Shown here in pieces: positions 43,209 through 54,307 of a stretch of 64,000 nt of DNA. Source of the stretch: Microbacterium sp. YJN-G (GTDB lineage Bacteria > Actinomycetota > Actinomycetes > Actinomycetales > Microbacteriaceae). The stretch spans positions 3,286,001 to 3,350,000 of the forward strand of contig NZ_CP060402.1 of the NCBI RefSeq assembly GCF_015040615.1. The letters run 5' to 3'. A program made the position numbers and the translations under genes. A model generated the notes under the pieces. That model did no database searches. It was not told the origin of the DNA and worked only from the letters and a program-made list of their open reading frames with translations. How positions within the stretch are numbered: position 1 is the stretch's first letter; every line of letters starts with the position of its first letter.

Positions 43209-44351
43209 GTGAGGTTCCAGGTCAACCGCGATGTGTTCAGCGAGGCTGTGTCCTTCGTCGTGAAGCTGCTGCCGCAGCGCAATCCGCAGCCGATCCTCGC
43301 CGGAGTGCTCATCGAGGCGACCGACGCAGGGCTCACCCTCTCGGCGTTCGACTACGAGGCGTCCGCTCGAACCACCATCGAGGCGACGGTGGACGAGCCG
43401 GGCACGATCCTCGTTCACGGCCGGCTGCTCTCCGACATCGCCAGCCGGCTGCCCAACGCTCCTATCGAGATCGCGGTCGAGGAGGACGGCGGCATCGCGG
43501 TCACCTGTGGTTCGGCACGCTTCACGCTGGCGGCCATGCCCGTCGAGGAATACCCCTCGATCCCCGAGGTCACCGGCTCGACGGGACTCGTCCCCGCCGA
43601 GGACTTCGGCACCGCCATCGCACAGGTGGCGTTCGCCGCATCCCGCGACGATGTCACCCCGGTTCTCACCGGCGTGCAGCTCGAGGTCTCGGGCACCACG
43701 CTCAGCCTGGTCGCGACCGACCGCTACCGCGTCTCGCTGCGCGATGTGCCGTGGGACGGCGACGTCACCGAGCAGACCGCACTCGTCCCGGCGCGCACGC
43801 TGACGGAGGTCGGCAAGACCTTCGCGCACGCCGGCAACATCGAGGTCGCCTTCTCGGGCGCGGGCGATCGCGAGATCATCGCGTTCACCGCCGGCAACAA
43901 GACCGTCACCTCGCTGCTGATCAAGGGCAATTTCCCGCCGGTGCGCCGCCTGTTCCCCGAGCAGACCGACCACTACGCGGTCATCAACACGGCTGACCTG
44001 ATCGAGGCGGTGCGCCGAGTCGCCCTGGTGCTCGACCGGTCGGCGCCGCTGCGATTCACGTTCGGCCCCGACGCGGTGACGATGGATGCCTCCGGCAGCG
44101 AGCAGGCCCGCGCATCCGAGTCGGTCGACGCACACCTCAACGGCGGCGACGAGGTGACTCTCGGCCTGAACCCGCAGTACCTTCTCGAGGCACTCGGCGC
44201 GGTCAAGAGCGAGTTCACCCGCGTGACCTTCACCTCGAGCGACAACGCGAACAAGCTCAGCCCGGTGCTGGTGACCAGCCAGACCTCGGTCGACCAGGCC
44301 GGCCTCGATTCGTTCAAGTACCTGCTGCAGCCCAACCTGCTGTTGCGCTGA
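43209..44351 (+). CDS. dnaN: DNA polymerase III beta sliding clamp
   Basis: This 380-residue sliding clamp has three similar domains; VRFQVNRDVFSEAVSFVVKLLPQR begins domain 1. LVATDRYRVSLRDV in domain 2 is a conserved clamp-loader contact. It encircles DNA and tethers polymerases. The GTG start has GAGGGAG upstream, and an upstream in-frame ATG lacks homology. It is the first gene after oriC. Confidence 0.97.
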   Translation: MRFQVNRDVFSEAVSFVVKLLPQRNPQPILAGVLIEATDAGLTLSAFDYEASARTTIEATVDEPGTILVHGRLLSDIASRLPNAPIEIAVEEDGGIAVTCGSARFTLAAMPVEEYPSIPEVTGSTGLVPAEDFGTAIAQVAFAASRDDVTPVLTGVQLEVSGTTLSLVATDRYRVSLRDVPWDGDVTEQTALVPARTLTEVGKTFAHAGNIEVAFSGAGDREIIAFTAGNKTVTSLLIKGNFPPVRRLFPEQTDHYAVINTADLIEAVRRVALVLDRSAPLRFTFGPDAVTMDASGSEQARASESVDAHLNGGDEVTLGLNPQYLLEALGAVKSEFTRVTFTSSDNANKLSPVLVTSQTSVDQAGLDSFKYLLQPNLLLR

Positions 44352-44421
44352 CGCGGACAACCGCCCCGGCGGCCCTGAGCCGGGCCCAGTCGTTGTCGCA
44401 GGCCGAAGGTAGGCTGATCCG

Positions 44422-45624
44422 GTGATTGTGGAGCACCTGAACCTGGTCGATTTCCGCAATTATGCGACCGCTGATCTCACCATGCACAGCGGACCGAATG
44501 TGCTGGTGGGCAGCAACGGTCAGGGCAAGACCAACCTCGCCGAGGCGATCGTCTTCCTGGCGACGCTCGGCTCGCACCGGGTCTCATCGGATGCTCCGAT
44601 GGTGCGCGACGGCCACGAATTCGCGGTGATCCGGGCCCGCCTCGCCCATGGAGAGCGCAAGGTGCTCATCGAGGTGCAGCTGAACAGGCAGGGCTCGAAC
44701 AAGGCGCGCATCAACGGCTCGCCCTCGAAGACCAACGAGCTGCCCCGCTACGCACACGTCGTGCTGTTCGCTCCCGAGGATCTGCAGATCGTCCGCGGTG
44801 ATCCGTCCGCGCGCAGAAGATTCGCAGATCAGCTGCTGATTCAGCGCACCCCGCGGATGGCCTCGGTCATCGCCGACTACGACCGTGTGCTGCGGCAGCG
44901 CACCGCGCTGCTGAAGTCTGCACGGGCTCGCGGAGTCCGCGGTGACGGGCTGTCGACGCTGGACGTATGGGACGACAAGCTCATCGCCCTCGGCTCGGAG
45001 ATCATCCATGCCCGCCTGCGGCTGGCATCCGATCTGCAGGGACCGCTGACCGAGGCGTACACGGCGATCGCCGGCGCCGACCACCGGCCGCGGCTCGAGT
45101 GGGCGCTGTCGGTGCGGGGCGGTGACCCGGAGGAGGGCACCCCGTCGACCGATCCGGAGACCCCGGGCGATGTCAGGGGCGAGATCGAAGAGCAGTTCCG
45201 CGCCGCACTGCAGGCTAAGCGCGGCAAGGAGATCGAGCGCGGACTGACTTTGGTCGGCCCACACCGCGACGATCTCATCATGCGCGTGCGCGATCTGCCG
45301 GTGAAGGGCTACGCCTCACATGGCGAGTCGTGGTCGGTCGCGCTCGCCCTGCGGCTGGCATCGGCCGAGCTGCTGCGCAGCGAGTCGCCGGCAGGCGACC
45401 CGGTGCTCATCCTCGACGACGTCTTCGCCGAACTGGATGCCGACCGCCGCCGCCGCCTTGCGGCGATCACCGCCGAGTACGAGCAGGTGATCGTCACGGC
45501 CGCCGTCGAGAATGACATCCCGGATGCTCTGCACCGGCATGTCGTGCGCATCCACGCGGGTACCATCAGCGACGAGCGCGCGGAACGCGCGGAGCAGCAC
45601 GGCGAGGAGGCGGACGATGACTGA
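44422..45624 (+). CDS. recF: DNA repair ATPase RecF
   Basis: This 400-residue SMC-like ATPase loads RecA at gapped DNA with RecO and RecR. Walker A GSNGQGKTN is at about 30-38, and the C-terminal region has SHGESWSVALALRLASAEL (signature) and PVLILDDVFAELD (Walker B). The GTG start lies 6 bp after TAGGCT (44410-44415), so its own transcript is leaderless. It overlaps the DciA gene by 8 bp. Confidence 0.96.
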   Translation: MIVEHLNLVDFRNYATADLTMHSGPNVLVGSNGQGKTNLAEAIVFLATLGSHRVSSDAPMVRDGHEFAVIRARLAHGERKVLIEVQLNRQGSNKARINGSPSKTNELPRYAHVVLFAPEDLQIVRGDPSARRRFADQLLIQRTPRMASVIADYDRVLRQRTALLKSARARGVRGDGLSTLDVWDDKLIALGSEIIHARLRLASDLQGPLTEAYTAIAGADHRPRLEWALSVRGGDPEEGTPSTDPETPGDVRGEIEEQFRAALQAKRGKEIERGLTLVGPHRDDLIMRVRDLPVKGYASHGESWSVALALRLASAELLRSESPAGDPVLILDDVFAELDADRRRRLAAITAEYEQVIVTAAVENDIPDALHRHVVRIHAGTISDERAERAEQHGEEADDD

Positions 45625-46102
45625 TCCGCAGGTCCCCGAGACCGTCGCCACCTACCTGCGCCTGCGCGGGCTCAAGCCCAGTTCGAAGAGCTGGAAGCGC
45701 AAGAAGCGGCTGGTCGTCGACGATGACAACGCGCCCTTCACCAAGGGCCGCGACCCCGGCACCCTCGGCGACGTGCTCGCCAAGCTGACCAAGGACTCGG
45801 GCTGGGAGAAGAATCTCGCCGCCGAGGATCTGGTGCGCCAGTGGGCGGAGCTTGCCGGCGAAGACACCGCGAAGCACTCCGAGCCGGTCTCGCTCGAGCG
45901 CGGCGTGCTCACCGTGAAGTGCGACTCGACCGCCTGGGCGAAGAACCTGCAGTTCATGCGCGGCATCATCATGACCGAGATCACCAACCGCTACCCGGAT
46001 GCCGGTGTCGAGAACCTGCGCTTCATCGGTCCGGACGTTCCATCGTGGAAATGGGGACCCCGCGTCGTGCCGGGACGGGGCCCACGGGACACCTACGGGT
46101 AG
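45617..46102 (+). CDS. dciA: DciA family protein (DUF721), helicase loader
   Basis: This 161-residue protein of the DUF721 family, now known as DciA, is the ancestral loader or operator of the replicative helicase DnaB in bacteria without DnaC/DnaI. The KH-like core is in the C-terminal two thirds: LVRQWAELAGEDTAKHSEPVSLERGVLTVKCDSTAWAKNL region at about 74-115. The N-terminus is basic (SSKSWKRKKRLVV). It overlaps recF by 8 bp and precedes gyrB, the standard actinobacterial position. Confidence 0.9.
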   Translation: MTDPQVPETVATYLRLRGLKPSSKSWKRKKRLVVDDDNAPFTKGRDPGTLGDVLAKLTKDSGWEKNLAAEDLVRQWAELAGEDTAKHSEPVSLERGVLTVKCDSTAWAKNLQFMRGIIMTEITNRYPDAGVENLRFIGPDVPSWKWGPRVVPGRGPRDTYG

Positions 46103-46153
46103 GGCATCACGAACGGACCCTCAAGCGCTCAGAATCGCACACACGGCGTTTGA

Positions 46154-48316
<2,163 letters not shown>

Positions 48317-48372
48317 TTGCCCAACTCCTCACACACCGCTGATCTCGGTGGTGACACAACTTCAGAACGCAA

Positions 48373-48463
48373 GGGATTGCGGATGCCGCGTGAGCGAGCA
48401 TCGGGAGGGGCCCGCGAAGCGGGAGGGAACCCGCTCTGCGAGCGAAGCGGCAGCCGCAATCCC
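48373..48463. repeat. Composite palindromic element, copy 1
   Basis: Arms GGGATTGCGGATGCCGC (48373-48389) and GCGGCAGCCGCAATCCC (48447-48463) match at 16 of 17 positions. They enclose a 57-bp GC-rich core containing GAGCGAGCATC, GGGAGGGGCCCGCG and CCCGCTCTGCGAGCG. A second copy of the core, inverted and with different arms, lies at 51641-51699. It sits in the gyrB-gyrA gap and would fold in the transcript. Confidence 0.85.
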
Positions 48464-48489
48464 GGCCCATGAGCACGGAAAAGACTGAA

Positions 48490-51096
48490 ATGACTGACGA
48501 AGAACGCCCCGAGCCGGCCCACGAGCACGGCCGCATCGACCAGGTCGACCTGCAGTCCGAGATGCAGCGCAGCTACCTCGACTACGCCATGGCCGTGATC
48601 GTCGGCCGCGCGCTGCCCGATGTGCGCGACGGCCTCAAGCCGGTGCACCGACGCGTGATCTACGGCATGTACGACGGCGGGTTCCGCCCCGACAAGTCGT
48701 TCTCGAAGTGCGCCCGCGTGGTCGGCGAGGTGATGGGTCAGTACCACCCGCACGGTGACACCGCGATCTACGACACCCTCGTGCGTCTCGTGCAGCCGTG
48801 GTCGCTGCGCTACCCGCTGGCTCTCGGCCAGGGCAACTTCGGCTCCCCTGGCAACATGGGCGCCGCAGCTCCCCGGTACACCGAGACGAAGATGGCTCCC
48901 CTCGCGCTCGAGATGGTGCGCGACATCGAAGAGGAGACCGTCGACTTCTCGCCGAACTACGACGGCCAGACGCAGGAGCCCGATGTCCTGCCCTCGCGCT
49001 TCCCGAACCTGCTCGTCAACGGCTCGATCGGCATCGCGGTCGGCATGGCGACCAATATCCCGCCGCACAACCTGCGCGAGGTGTCGGATGCTGCGCTGTG
49101 GGCGCTCGATCACCCGGGCCTTCCCCGCGAGGAGCTGCTCGACGGCCTCATCCAGCGCATCCCGGGTCCGGACTTCCCGACCGGCGCGCAGATCCTGGGC
49201 ACCAAGGGCATTCACGAGGCCTACCGCACCGGCCGCGGGTCGATCACGATGCGCGCGGTCGTCGAGGTGGAGGAGATCCAGGGCCGCACCTGTCTGGTGA
49301 TCACCGAGCTGCCGTACCAGGTCAACCCCGACAACCTGGCGGTGAAGATCGGCGAGCTGGCGCGCGACGGCAAGATCACCGGCATCGCCGACATCCGCGA
49401 CGAGTCGTCCGACCGCACCGGTCAGCGCCTGGTCGTGGTGCTCAAGCGGGATGCCGTGGCCAAGGTCGTGCTGAACAACCTGTACAAGCACACCCAGCTG
49501 CAGGACAACTTCGGCGCGAACATGCTGGCGATCGTCGACGGCGTGCCGCGCACGCTGGCGCTCGACGGCTTCATCACCCACTGGCTCGACCACCAGCTCG
49601 ACGTCATCGTGCGGCGCACCACGTTCCGGCTACGCAAGGCGCAGGAGCGGATGCACATCCTGCAGGCGTTCCTCAAGGCGCTCGACGCGCTCGACGAGGT
49701 CATCGCGCTGATCCGCCGCTCCCCCACGGTCGCCGAGGCGAACGAGGGACTGCGCCGGCTGCTCGACATCGATGAACAGCAGGCCGAGGCGATCCTGCTC
49801 ATGCAGCTGCGCCGTCTCGCCGCGATGGAGCGCCAGAAGATCATCGACGAGGCGACCGACCTCGAGGCGAAGATCGCCGACTACAAGGACATCATCGCCA
49901 CCGAGTCGCGCCAGCGCGACATCGTGCGCACCGAGCTCACCGAGATCGTCGACCGCTTCGGCGACGAGCGCCGCACGCACATCCTGCACGGGTTCGACGG
50001 CGACATGTCGATGGAGGACCTCATCCCCGTCGAGGAGATGGTGGTCACCGTCACCCGCGAGGGCTACATCAAGCGCACCCGCAGCGACAACTACCGTTCG
50101 CAGCACCGCGGCGGCAAGGGCGTGAAGGGCGCGCAGCTGCGCGCCGACGACCTGGTCGAGCACTTCTTCGTGACCACGACCCACCACTGGCTGCTGTTCT
50201 TCACCGACAAGGGCCGTGTCTACCGCACCAAGACGTACGAGGTGCCTGAGGCCGGCCGGGATGCCAAGGGTCAGCACGTCGCGAACCTGCTCGCGCTGCA
50301 GCCCGAGGAGAAGATCGCCCAGGTGCTCGCGATCAGCGATTATCAGGCGAAGGACTACCTGGTGCTCGCCACCCGCGGCGGCCTGGTGAAGAAGACCCGC
50401 CTGGGCGACTACGACACCAACCGTCAGGGCGGCGTCATCGCGATCCGGATGCGCGAGGGCGACGAGCTCGTCAGCGCGAAGCTCGTGAACGCCGACGAGG
50501 ACATCCTGCTCATCAGCGCGAAGGGCATGTCGGTGCGCTTCCACGCGACCGACGACGCACTGCGTCCGATGGGCCGCGCGACCGAGGGTGTACGCGGAAT
50601 GAAGTTCAAGGATGAGGAGGACTGCCTGCTCTCGGCATCCATCGTCGCCGAGGATTCGTTCGTGTTCACCGTCACCGACGGCGGCTACGCGAAGCGCACC
50701 ACCGTCGACGAGTACAAGGTGCAGAAGCGCGGTGGAACGGGCATCAAGGTGGCCAAGCTGAGCGACGAGAGAGGCGTTCTCGCGGGTGGTCTGATCGTCT
50801 CCGAGGACGACGAGGTCTTGGTGGTTCTGTCCAGCGGCAAGGTGGTACGCTCTGCCGTGGCCGAGGTGCCCGCCAAGGGCCGCGACACCATGGGAGTCGT
50901 GTTCGCCCGTATGACGGGCGATGACCGCATCCTCGCCGTGGCACGCAACAGCGAGCGCGGCATCGACGATGAAGACGAGTCGGATGCAGAGACCTCGGAG
51001 CCCCAGACCCCTGAGGCTCAGACCGCTGAAACCCAGAGCGCTGAGGCTCAGAACGCTGAGACCCAGTCCCCCGAAGTCGAGAACCCCGACGCCTGA
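48490..51096 (+). CDS. gyrA: DNA gyrase subunit A
   Basis: This 868-residue GyrA cleaves and rejoins DNA through Tyr130 in AAPRYTE. The quinolone-determining stretch is [12 protein letters not shown], with Thr91 and Asp95 at the positions of E. coli Ser83 and Asp87. The C-terminal beta-pinwheel includes the GyrA box QHRGGKG. The last ~40 residues are an acidic, Gln/Thr/Glu-rich tail of short imperfect repeats ([17 protein letters not shown]). The start at 48490 has GGAAAAG upstream; an in-frame ATG at 48469 is an alternative. Together with GyrB it introduces negative supercoils. Confidence 0.96.
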   Translation: MTDEERPEPAHEHGRIDQVDLQSEMQRSYLDYAMAVIVGRALPDVRDGLKPVHRRVIYGMYDGGFRPDKSFSKCARVVGEVMGQYHPHGDTAIYDTLVRLVQPWSLRYPLALGQGNFGSPGNMGAAAPRYTETKMAPLALEMVRDIEEETVDFSPNYDGQTQEPDVLPSRFPNLLVNGSIGIAVGMATNIPPHNLREVSDAALWALDHPGLPREELLDGLIQRIPGPDFPTGAQILGTKGIHEAYRTGRGSITMRAVVEVEEIQGRTCLVITELPYQVNPDNLAVKIGELARDGKITGIADIRDESSDRTGQRLVVVLKRDAVAKVVLNNLYKHTQLQDNFGANMLAIVDGVPRTLALDGFITHWLDHQLDVIVRRTTFRLRKAQERMHILQAFLKALDALDEVIALIRRSPTVAEANEGLRRLLDIDEQQAEAILLMQLRRLAAMERQKIIDEATDLEAKIADYKDIIATESRQRDIVRTELTEIVDRFGDERRTHILHGFDGDMSMEDLIPVEEMVVTVTREGYIKRTRSDNYRSQHRGGKGVKGAQLRADDLVEHFFVTTTHHWLLFFTDKGRVYRTKTYEVPEAGRDAKGQHVANLLALQPEEKIAQVLAISDYQAKDYLVLATRGGLVKKTRLGDYDTNRQGGVIAIRMREGDELVSAKLVNADEDILLISAKGMSVRFHATDDALRPMGRATEGVRGMKFKDEEDCLLSASIVAEDSFVFTVTDGGYAKRTTVDEYKVQKRGGTGIKVAKLSDERGVLAGGLIVSEDDEVLVVLSSGKVVRSAVAEVPAKGRDTMGVVFARMTGDDRILAVARNSERGIDDEDESDAETSEPQTPEAQTAETQSAEAQNAETQSPEVENPDA

Positions 51097-51117
51097 GACC
51101 TTGAAGAGAGCTGACCG

Positions 51118-51522
51118 ATGAGCACAGTGGCAGACAAGCTGGCGAAGAAGTCCACGCGCAGGACCAGCGGCAAGCAGGTGCGCCTGCGCCTGGTCTACGT
51201 CGACTTCTGGTCGGCTGTGAAGCTGTCGTTCCTCGGCGCGGTCGCGCTGGCGATCGTCACGATGGTGTCGTTCTTCCTCATCTTCATGGTGCTGCAGGCG
51301 ACCAACGTGCTGGCCCAGACCGGTGAGTTCCTCGACACGCTGACCGACGGCGCCGTCGACCTGCAGAGCCTGATCGGCCTGCCGCAGGTGATGGCGTTCG
51401 GCGCGGTCGTGTCGATCCTGAACCTCATCGTGTTCACGGTGCTCGGCGCCGTGCTCGCCGGCATCTACAACCTCGCGGTCAAGGTCACCGGCGGCCTGCT
51501 CGTCGGCTTCATGTCCAACTGA
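51118..51522 (+). CDS. DUF3566 membrane protein
   Basis: This 134-residue protein has a basic N-terminus (KLAKKSTRRTSGKQVRLRL) and two membrane helices at about 35-62 and 92-120 with a short loop between. DUF3566 proteins follow gyrA in actinobacteria, as here (21 bp gap); their function is unknown. The conserved linkage suggests a role near the membrane at the origin or division site, which is inference. Confidence 0.88.
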   Translation: MSTVADKLAKKSTRRTSGKQVRLRLVYVDFWSAVKLSFLGAVALAIVTMVSFFLIFMVLQATNVLAQTGEFLDTLTDGAVDLQSLIGLPQVMAFGAVVSILNLIVFTVLGAVLAGIYNLAVKVTGGLLVGFMSN

Positions 51523-51523
51523 C

Positions 51524-51581
51524 GACTGGGTCGCTGAGCCTGTCGCCTGTACTGAGCGAGCGTCAGCGAGACGAAGTGAAG
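51524..51581. repeat. 58-bp direct repeat, left copy
   Basis: The repeat begins GACTGGGTCGCTGAGCCTG and ends GCGAGACGAAGTGAAG. It recurs at 51735-51792 with two substitutions. It combines the start of the dispersed CTGGGTCCCTGAGCCTGTCG family with the AGCGAGACGAA end of the second repeat family. Confidence 0.92.
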
Positions 51582-51610
51582 CGCCCTTCCTCTTCGGAGG
51601 AGGGGCGCTT
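51579..51610 (+). terminator. Terminator of the gyrase operon
   Basis: AAGCGCCCTTCCTC (51579-51592) pairs with GAGGAGGGGCGCTT (51597-51610) around a TTCG tetraloop, with one wobble pair. It lies 57 bp after the DUF3566 stop. Confidence 0.85.
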
Positions 51611-51622
51611 TCTACGTTGGGC

Positions 51623-51717
51623 GGGTGCGGAGATGTTCCCTGCGCTCGCAGAGCGGGGGACCCCTCCCGCTGCGCGGGCCCCTCCCCGATGCTCGCTCCG
51701 GGAACATCTCCGCACCC
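51623..51717. repeat. Composite palindromic element, copy 2
   Basis: Arms GGGTGCGGAGATGTTCCC (51623-51640) and GGGAACATCTCCGCACCC (51700-51717) are perfectly complementary over 18 bp. The 59-bp core is the inverted counterpart of the core at 48390-48446, while the arms are unrelated to those of copy 1. Between DUF3566 and the next gene (331 bp) there are only this element, the terminator, the flanking 58-bp repeats and a promoter. Confidence 0.88.
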
Positions 51718-51734
51718 TCGGCACCTGTTCGCCT

Positions 51735-51792
51735 GACTGGGTCCCTGAGCCTGTCGCCTGTACTGAGCGAGCGCCAGCGAGACGAAGTGAAG
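51735..51792. repeat. 58-bp direct repeat, right copy
   Basis: Same orientation as the copy at 51524-51581, 211 bp apart. Together they bracket the terminator and palindromic element. Confidence 0.92.
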
Positions 51793-51820
51793 GGTTGCGT
51801 GATGGGAGGAGTGGGAGGAA

Positions 51821-51843
51821 TATAGTGAACGTCACGTTCACTA
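51821..51843. promoter_or_regulatory. Promoter with perfect 21-bp palindrome
   Basis: TAGTGAACGT (51823-51832) and ACGTTCACTA (51834-51843) are perfect arms around a central C. The -10 TATAGT (51821-51826) and the ribosome-binding site AAGGAG (51843-51848) overlap the ends. It is a likely site for the TetR protein encoded at the end of this operon. Confidence 0.85.
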
Positions 51844-51853
51844 AGGAGTTCGG

Positions 51854-54307
51854 ATGCGCACGGTGGTGGGGCTGGAGGAGCTGGGCCGACACGACCTGGC
51901 GGTCGCCGGCGGCAAAGGCGCCAACCTCGGGGAGCTGATCCGCGCGGGACTGCCCGTGCCGGGCGGTTTCGTGGTGACCACCGAGGCCTATGCGCAGGCC
52001 GCCGAGGCGGTGGGGCTCGCCGAGCGCGTCGACAGAGCGCAGCCTGAAGAACTGCGGCGGATGCTGAGCACAGCGCCCGTGCCCGATGCACTGCGCGATG
52101 AGATCTCGACGGCGTACCGCGCGCTCGGCTCTGACGTCGCCGTGGCGGTGCGCTCGAGCGCCACGGCCGAAGACCTTCCCGGTGCGGCGTTCGCCGGTCA
52201 GCAGGACACCTATCTGAACATCGTCGGAGCGGATGCCGTGATCGACGCGGTTCGCGACTGCTGGGCGTCGCTGTGGACCGACCGCGCGGTGTCGTACCGG
52301 CGCGAACGCCGCGTCGACCCGCACACCGTGCGCATCGCCGTCGTGGTGCAGACGCTCGTCGACTCGGATCTCGCCGGCGTGATGTTCAGCGCCGATCCGG
52401 TCAGCGGCGCTCGCGACCGCATCGTCGTCGACGGCGCCGCCGGTCTCGGCGAGGCCGTCGTCTCGGGCAGCGTCACGCCCGACCACTACCTGCTCGACGA
52501 CGAGGGAAACCGGCTCGAATACCGACCCGGGCGGGCCGAGGTCATCATCCGCCGGGATGCCGGCGGTGGCGTGCGCGAGGAAGCGGCGACGGCATCCGAT
52601 GCTCCGCTTCTCGATGCCGCACAGCTCCGGCAGCTCGCCGGATATGCCCGCGTCGCACAGGAGCACTTCGGGCGCCCGCAGGACATGGAATGGGCGATCG
52701 CCGACGGCGAGGTGTTCATCCTGCAGGCACGGCCGATGACCGCGCTGCCGCCCGAGCAGGCGAAGCTCAACAGCCGGCAGCGGGTGCAGTCCATGATCTT
52801 CAGTGAGTACCTGTCGGTGCGCCCCTACCCGCTCGATGTCACGACCTGGCTCGGCCGGGGACCTGCCGACATGATGCGCCAGATCACCGAGTACTTCGGG
52901 TTGCGCGGCGCGTTCCGCGACTATCTGCGCGAAGAGGACGGCGTCGTGACGGGGTTCACCGCCCCGAACCCGCATCCGGGGCCCGGTGCCCTGCTCGCGC
53001 CGTTCCGCATCGCGGCGAAGGCACGGCGGTTCCACCCGGAGGACTGGCAGGACGATCCGCGGCTCGCCCGCCTGCTGAGCGCCTCGGATGAGCTCGATGC
53101 CCTGCCGCTGGCCGACCTCAGCTGGCGCGACCTGCTCGCGGTGCCCGAGCGCGCGCTGGGGCTGATGGACATCAGCCGCGACATGCGGATCGACTACCTG
53201 CCCGGCGCGGGGCTCGCCATCGCCCGCCTCGCCATCGTGCTCACCCTGCTCGGACGGCGGCGGCTGCTCGGCGCCCTCACCGGCGGCGCCCCCACCCGCA
53301 CCGCGGACTCGGAGCAGGCGCTCGTCGAGATGGCCGCGATGGTGCGAGAGGATGCCGCGCTGCGCGCCCTGCTCGCCGAGCGCACCCCGCAGGAGGTCGT
53401 CGAGACGCTCGGCGAAGGAGGCCACCCGGTGTTCGCGGATGCCCTCGCCGGGTATCTGCGCGAGTTCGGCCGCAAGGAGACCGCGTCTCCGCTGCTGGTC
53501 AGCCCGCCGACGCTCGCCGAGTCGCCTGACGTGATCGTGGGGATGGTCGCCGGCTTCGTCGACCACGAGCCCGAGACCGATCGGCGATCCGGGTCGGAGC
53601 AGGCGCTCGAGCAGCTGCTCCGTCACCCTCTGCTGCGCTGGCGTCCTCTGCGCACGGCGGTGCGCCGGTGGGTGCGGGCCGCACAGGCCGGCGTCGCCTA
53701 CCGGGAGGACAGCCACTTCTACTTCACGGCATCCCTTCCGGCGCTGCGCCGGGCGCTGCTCGAGATCGGACGGCGCCTGCAGCTCGCCGGCGTGGTCGAC
53801 GAGGCGTTCGACGTGTTCCATCTGCGCTGGGATGAGCTGACGAGCATCCGGGATGTCGCTGCCCTCACCGACGGCGAGGTGAGCCGCCTGCGTGGACTGG
53901 TCACCGAGCGGGCGGCGAAGCGGGCGGAGCTGGCCGGCATCCCCGTGGTCGACGTGCGCGCGGTCTTCGACAGGGATCCGCACGACGCGGCCGTCGTGAC
54001 CGGCGCCCCGGCCGGCGGCGGGACGGCGACCGGCCCGGCGCGGGTGATCCGGGATGCCGCGGACTTCCACCTGCTGCAGGACGGCGATGTGCTCGTGTGC
54101 CCGTACACGAATCCCGCGTGGACTCCGCTGTTCCTGCGTGCCTGCGCGGTGGTCGTCGACACCGGGTCCATCGCCTCGCATGCGGCGATCGTCGCGCGCG
54201 AGTACGGGCTGCCCGCTGTGATGGGCACCGGCGACGGCACCCGCGTGCTGACCGACGGCGAACGCGTCACAGTCGACGGGATCACCGGGACGGTGACCCG
54301 TGCCTGA
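51854..54307 (+). CDS. PEP synthase-like phosphotransferase (rifampin phosphotransferase-like)
   Basis: This 817-residue three-domain enzyme has an N-terminal PEP/pyruvate-dikinase ATP-grasp domain (about 1-300: VAGGKGANLGELIRAGLPVPGGF, VRSSATAEDLPGAAFAGQQDTYLN, FILQARPM), a long middle region, and a C-terminal swivelling His domain with TGSIASHAAIVAREYGLPAV, phospho-acceptor His776. Length and layout resemble rifampin phosphotransferases, which move phosphate from ATP to the antibiotic, rather than true PEP synthase, which ends in a TIM barrel. The substrate is unknown. It is controlled by a promoter palindrome and overlaps the TetR gene by 8 bp. Confidence 0.8.
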   Translation: MRTVVGLEELGRHDLAVAGGKGANLGELIRAGLPVPGGFVVTTEAYAQAAEAVGLAERVDRAQPEELRRMLSTAPVPDALRDEISTAYRALGSDVAVAVRSSATAEDLPGAAFAGQQDTYLNIVGADAVIDAVRDCWASLWTDRAVSYRRERRVDPHTVRIAVVVQTLVDSDLAGVMFSADPVSGARDRIVVDGAAGLGEAVVSGSVTPDHYLLDDEGNRLEYRPGRAEVIIRRDAGGGVREEAATASDAPLLDAAQLRQLAGYARVAQEHFGRPQDMEWAIADGEVFILQARPMTALPPEQAKLNSRQRVQSMIFSEYLSVRPYPLDVTTWLGRGPADMMRQITEYFGLRGAFRDYLREEDGVVTGFTAPNPHPGPGALLAPFRIAAKARRFHPEDWQDDPRLARLLSASDELDALPLADLSWRDLLAVPERALGLMDISRDMRIDYLPGAGLAIARLAIVLTLLGRRRLLGALTGGAPTRTADSEQALVEMAAMVREDAALRALLAERTPQEVVETLGEGGHPVFADALAGYLREFGRKETASPLLVSPPTLAESPDVIVGMVAGFVDHEPETDRRSGSEQALEQLLRHPLLRWRPLRTAVRRWVRAAQAGVAYREDSHFYFTASLPALRRALLEIGRRLQLAGVVDEAFDVFHLRWDELTSIRDVAALTDGEVSRLRGLVTERAAKRAELAGIPVVDVRAVFDRDPHDAAVVTGAPAGGGTATGPARVIRDAADFHLLQDGDVLVCPYTNPAWTPLFLRACAVVVDTGSIASHAAIVAREYGLPAVMGTGDGTRVLTDGERVTVDGITGTVTRA

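Noticed and set aside
51854-54307. Firm call as rifampin phosphotransferase
   Set aside because: Domain order and length fit, but the drug-binding middle domain cannot be confirmed by eye and related enzymes act on other substrates.
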